Assembly (NCBI GenBank): GCA_903895725.1 | Contig: CAITUV010000034.1 | Coordinates: forward strand, 1 to 34,241 | DNA: 34,241 bases | Reading direction: 5' to 3' | Origin: an uncultured Myxococcales bacterium | GTDB taxonomy: Bacteria; Myxococcota_A; UBA9042; CAIXZC01 | Shown: piece after piece, positions 33,101 through 34,241 of the stretch | Numbering within the stretch: position 1 is the stretch's first letter | Layout: the number at the start of each line of letters is the position of its first letter | Position numbers and translations under genes: made by a program | The notes under the pieces: generated by a model | What the model saw: only the letters and a program-made list of their open reading frames with translations | What the model was told of the DNA's origin: nothing | The model's database searches: none

Positions 33101-34241
33101 CGCAGCCAGACGTATTGGGGTCATTTACGCACCCTGCGGCCTCGCCGCACGAGTCATCCGTGCACGGGTTGCCGTCTTCGCACACATTCTCGGTGGGCTG
33201 GAAACTGCCGTCGCAGTCGTCGTCCACGCCATCGCAAAGCTCATCCGCCCCGGGATGGATGCCTGCGTCCCCGTCATCGCAGTCCCCTCCGCCGGAAGGG
33301 CACACCGGGGGACTCCCGACGATTGCAAACACCTTGTCGCAGTAGCCGTCCTTGTCGTCGTCGCACCCCTCGTCCACGGCCCCGTCGCAGTCGTTGTCCT
33401 TGAAGTCGCACTTCTCCAGGACAGCGGCCGTGCCCTCGCACGAGACCTCGATGCCGTTGCACTTCGTGACCCCGGGGCACATGCCGAACTCGTTCGAGAT
33501 CGTGCACGGCAAGTCGGAAAGCCCCTCGTCCTTCTGCCCGTCACAGTCGTTGTCCTTGAAGTCGCACTTCTCCGGCTGCGGAGTTGCCGCGCTGCACGAC
33601 GGGAGGTCGCCCGGCTTCTCGCAATATCCTGTCCCCGTACACTTCCCGAATTCGTTCGCCACGAAGCATGCCGTTCCCGCAGCCACCGACTCGGTACTGC
33701 ACAGGCAGCCGCCCGACTCCGGCATACAAGACTTCCCCGCCCCATCGGCCAGCTCGGAGCACAGGTAGCCCTGCGGGCAATCCCCCTGTCCGTCACCGGT
33801 GCAGGACACCGAGCAGAAGGTACCCGTCGCAAGTCCACCCACGCACACCAGCTGCTGCCCCTGCTCCGAAAGGCAGTCCAACTCTCCGAAGCACGGCCAG
33901 CACAGCAGCGAGAAGTCGGACAGACAGACGTGAGGCGTCCCTGGTACCCCAGGCTGAGCTTCTTTGCAGTCCCAGCCGCTCGGGCACTTTTCATCGCACG
34001 CTTCGGTACAGACCTTCTTTCCCAGATGCCAGACGCACCAGCCGGAGAGACAGTCTGGGTGGCCCTTGCACGGCTCGCCCAAACAGCCGCTGCCCGGAAG
34101 GCAGGTGTCCGACACGTCCGATGCGTCCGACACGTCCGACACGTCCGACACGTCCGATGCGTCCGACACGTCCGATGCGTCCGACACGTCCGACACGTCC
34201 GACACGTCCGACACGTCCGACACCTCCGACTCGTCCGATGC
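30195..34241 (-). CDS. giant surface protein with Cys-rich, MopE-like and three LamG domains (5' end outside window)
   Basis: The last 1348 residues of a protein whose start lies beyond the window; the frame is open to the edge. In order: a low-complexity (Ser-Asp-Val/Ala)n linker; a Cys-rich region (CLPGSGCLGEPCKGHPDC...) with two NEFGxC modules; MopE-like motifs CDFKDNDCDGQKDEG, CDFKDNDCDGAVDEG and CDGVDDDCDG; CDDGNPCTxDxC knots (to about 32760); and then three concanavalin-A-like LamG/jellyroll domains, about 32560-31890, 31690-31050 and 30870-30250. The LamG folds show the usual WVHVAATHDG.. LYLNG or WAHVACVLDRDK.. TYLDG strand pair and a closing DDAILLGRAMSPAEV or DSVRIMTRALGPDEI. It is probably a carbohydrate- or protein-binding adhesin. 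It is related in its Cys-rich half to the downstream propeller lipoprotein. Confidence 0.85.
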   Translation of the reverse strand, partial: ASDESEVSDVSDVSDVSDVSDASDVSDASDVSDVSDVSDASDVSDTCLPGSGCLGEPCKGHPDCLSGWCVWHLGKKVCTEACDEKCPSGWDCKEAQPGVPGTPHVCLSDFSLLCWPCFGELDCLSEQGQQLVCVGGLATGTFCSVSCTGDGQGDCPQGYLCSELADGAGKSCMPESGGCLCSTESVAAGTACFVANEFGKCTGTGYCEKPGDLPSCSAATPQPEKCDFKDNDCDGQKDEGLSDLPCTISNEFGMCPGVTKCNGIEVSCEGTAAVLEKCDFKDNDCDGAVDEGCDDDKDGYCDKVFAIVGSPPVCPSGGGDCDDGDAGIHPGADELCDGVDDDCDGSFQPTENVCEDGNPCTDDSCGEAAGCVNDPNTSGCDDGNPCTAGDVCVAGECSPGIEPLDCDDKDACTADSCDPKKPLGCVHDPALGAACKDDNPCTDDFCEPGTGCVFAPNKAACKDGDPCTIDDTCNSGACMGKVLVGCADDDWDNDGIVNTKDACPYAFDPTNPDANGIPGADACEPLSEHGLFMNKRVLDLKEDGDFSSSRRTLEPMEIPLATGYTDASMLGWWAMEGNTNDKGPYSLVMTGWGEGVFEDGVIGTKSHNFAGKSIVACTGNPPPQPGVAMSFAAWVKLTSLPSVGQHMTLLAHAATSGGQGGARVVKLIGAGKIYLSIQTWDGTWHQLNVEVDLKVGTWVHVAATHDGMGGLAALYLNGSLLQVAKGIVQPAGNPVTVSDGGIFLGGERVGSTSVNMLDGNMDDAILLGRAMSPAEVKALYVAKMDSAASLVPGSQADFDDVRVVEAPHSGLEEPGDPFVTRTQLIGVRPHSNTPCVNPGSAGVVSHRDDLCGVAAYWPIESTLKEVKSGTVLQCGGGSPYLDKGRFGDWQGSLWVQNKTAACSAGDMDAVDPGSKSLTVELWLRRQWQPHNFVAYPLQKKGFAETSGYQIALHLVSGVVSCEFFGGSGQTISVPSMWGIGGNGPLTSDPRWAHVACVLDRDKKEVRTYLDGVLHAASPLGGSFGQVASASPLMLGEASSNAGDTTLYIDEVVIHDVVKSDDYIFNRANPGIPMVRFLANTVIPGVGNPAKHASRGYVLHWGNASAKLQQPMVAAPDGKPCQGLLNPCLGYALWMRFDEVWGDWVLDSSQSKSWGALKNYGLDEAALTGAPGGGGLNFPALRVVDVACGPQCGVAGPHTVEATFKPSEIPSTEDMVLVSRDSDGQTEFSLGLSKNAAAGHAFATETKGADVCEAGSTDTVAKALWQSAALVFGPALVVYVNGKASAGQACNVQPGTDFGKLWIGDIDGPGGDFKAFRGVIDSVRIMTRALGPDEILKPVPLSVTYGPVQ
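34108..34241 (-). repeat. 9-bp in-frame tandem repeat encoding (Ser-Asp-Val/Ala)n
   Basis: About fifteen head-to-tail copies of GTGTCGGAC (minus-strand sense), a few with GCA in place of GTG, run to the window edge. Each copy adds three residues, Val/Ala-Ser-Asp, to an acidic linker. Because the unit is a multiple of three, length changes by slippage would stay in frame. The array may extend past the window. Confidence 0.9.

Noticed and set aside
34108..34241. CRISPR array
   Set aside because: The unit is only 9 bp with no spacers and lies inside a coding frame.
1..34241. tRNA, rRNA, riboswitch, phage or plasmid genes
   Set aside because: I looked through the intergenic stretches and saw no cloverleaf, rRNA motif, known riboswitch core, phage gene or replication origin.

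Overview
The window is GC-rich bacterial DNA from what is most likely a member of the Myxococcota or a close deltaproteobacterial relative. The signs are a C-terminal MYXO-CTERM-like sorting signal, a GufA-type ZIP transporter, many very large cysteine-rich lipoproteins built from CGDDGCGGSCGTC-type and CDDGNPCT-type repeats, and MopE-type CDGxDNDCNG arrays. Species cannot be named from the sequence alone. Coding density is high, and nearly every true gene has a clear GGAGG-type ribosome binding site. No rRNA, tRNA or CRISPR array was recognised.

Layout. Positions 1-730 hold the C-terminal end of a 2-oxoacid dehydrogenase E2 subunit followed by the remnant of a DDE transposase/integrase. Positions 778-4579 (minus) hold a secreted peptidylarginine-deiminase-like protein with a somatomedin-B-like module, seven Cys-rich repeats and a MYXO-CTERM tail, followed 37 nt later by a membrane polyferredoxin. 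Positions 4858-8087 (plus) hold a ZIP metal transporter and an alpha/beta-hydrolase lipoprotein with a long helical-repeat tail. Positions 8189-12720 (minus) read lipoprotein, transglutaminase-elicitor-like protein with P-domain, then aspartyl-tRNA synthetase (aspS). Positions 12900-19317 (plus) hold two cyclic-nucleotide-binding-domain proteins, a Cys-rich lipoprotein and the transcription-repair coupling factor mfd.

A 385-nt intergenic region (19318-19702) follows, with a long inverted repeat built of ATAGGAC units and a good promoter. It leads into selD, a phosphoglycosyl transferase overlapping selD by 4 nt, and a 1038-residue Cys-rich lipoprotein (to 24605). The remainder (24666-34241, minus) encodes a 304-residue Cys-rich lipoprotein, a short QueG-like Fe-S protein, a 1220-residue MopE-repeat/beta-propeller lipoprotein, and the C-terminal 1348 residues of a giant LamG protein whose 5' end lies outside the window.

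The strongest hidden signal is selD. The apparent open frame begins only at 19850, but the true gene starts at 19703 and reads through an in-frame TGA at 19781-19783, exactly where SelD carries its catalytic Cys/Sec. A hairpin with a GGTCC apical loop follows, as expected of a bacterial SECIS element. The organism therefore probably decodes UGA as selenocysteine. The window is otherwise a mixture of housekeeping genes (E2, aspS, mfd, selD) and a large investment in cell-surface proteins, several of them likely protein-modifying enzymes (deiminase, transglutaminase) or metal-binding adhesin-like proteins.
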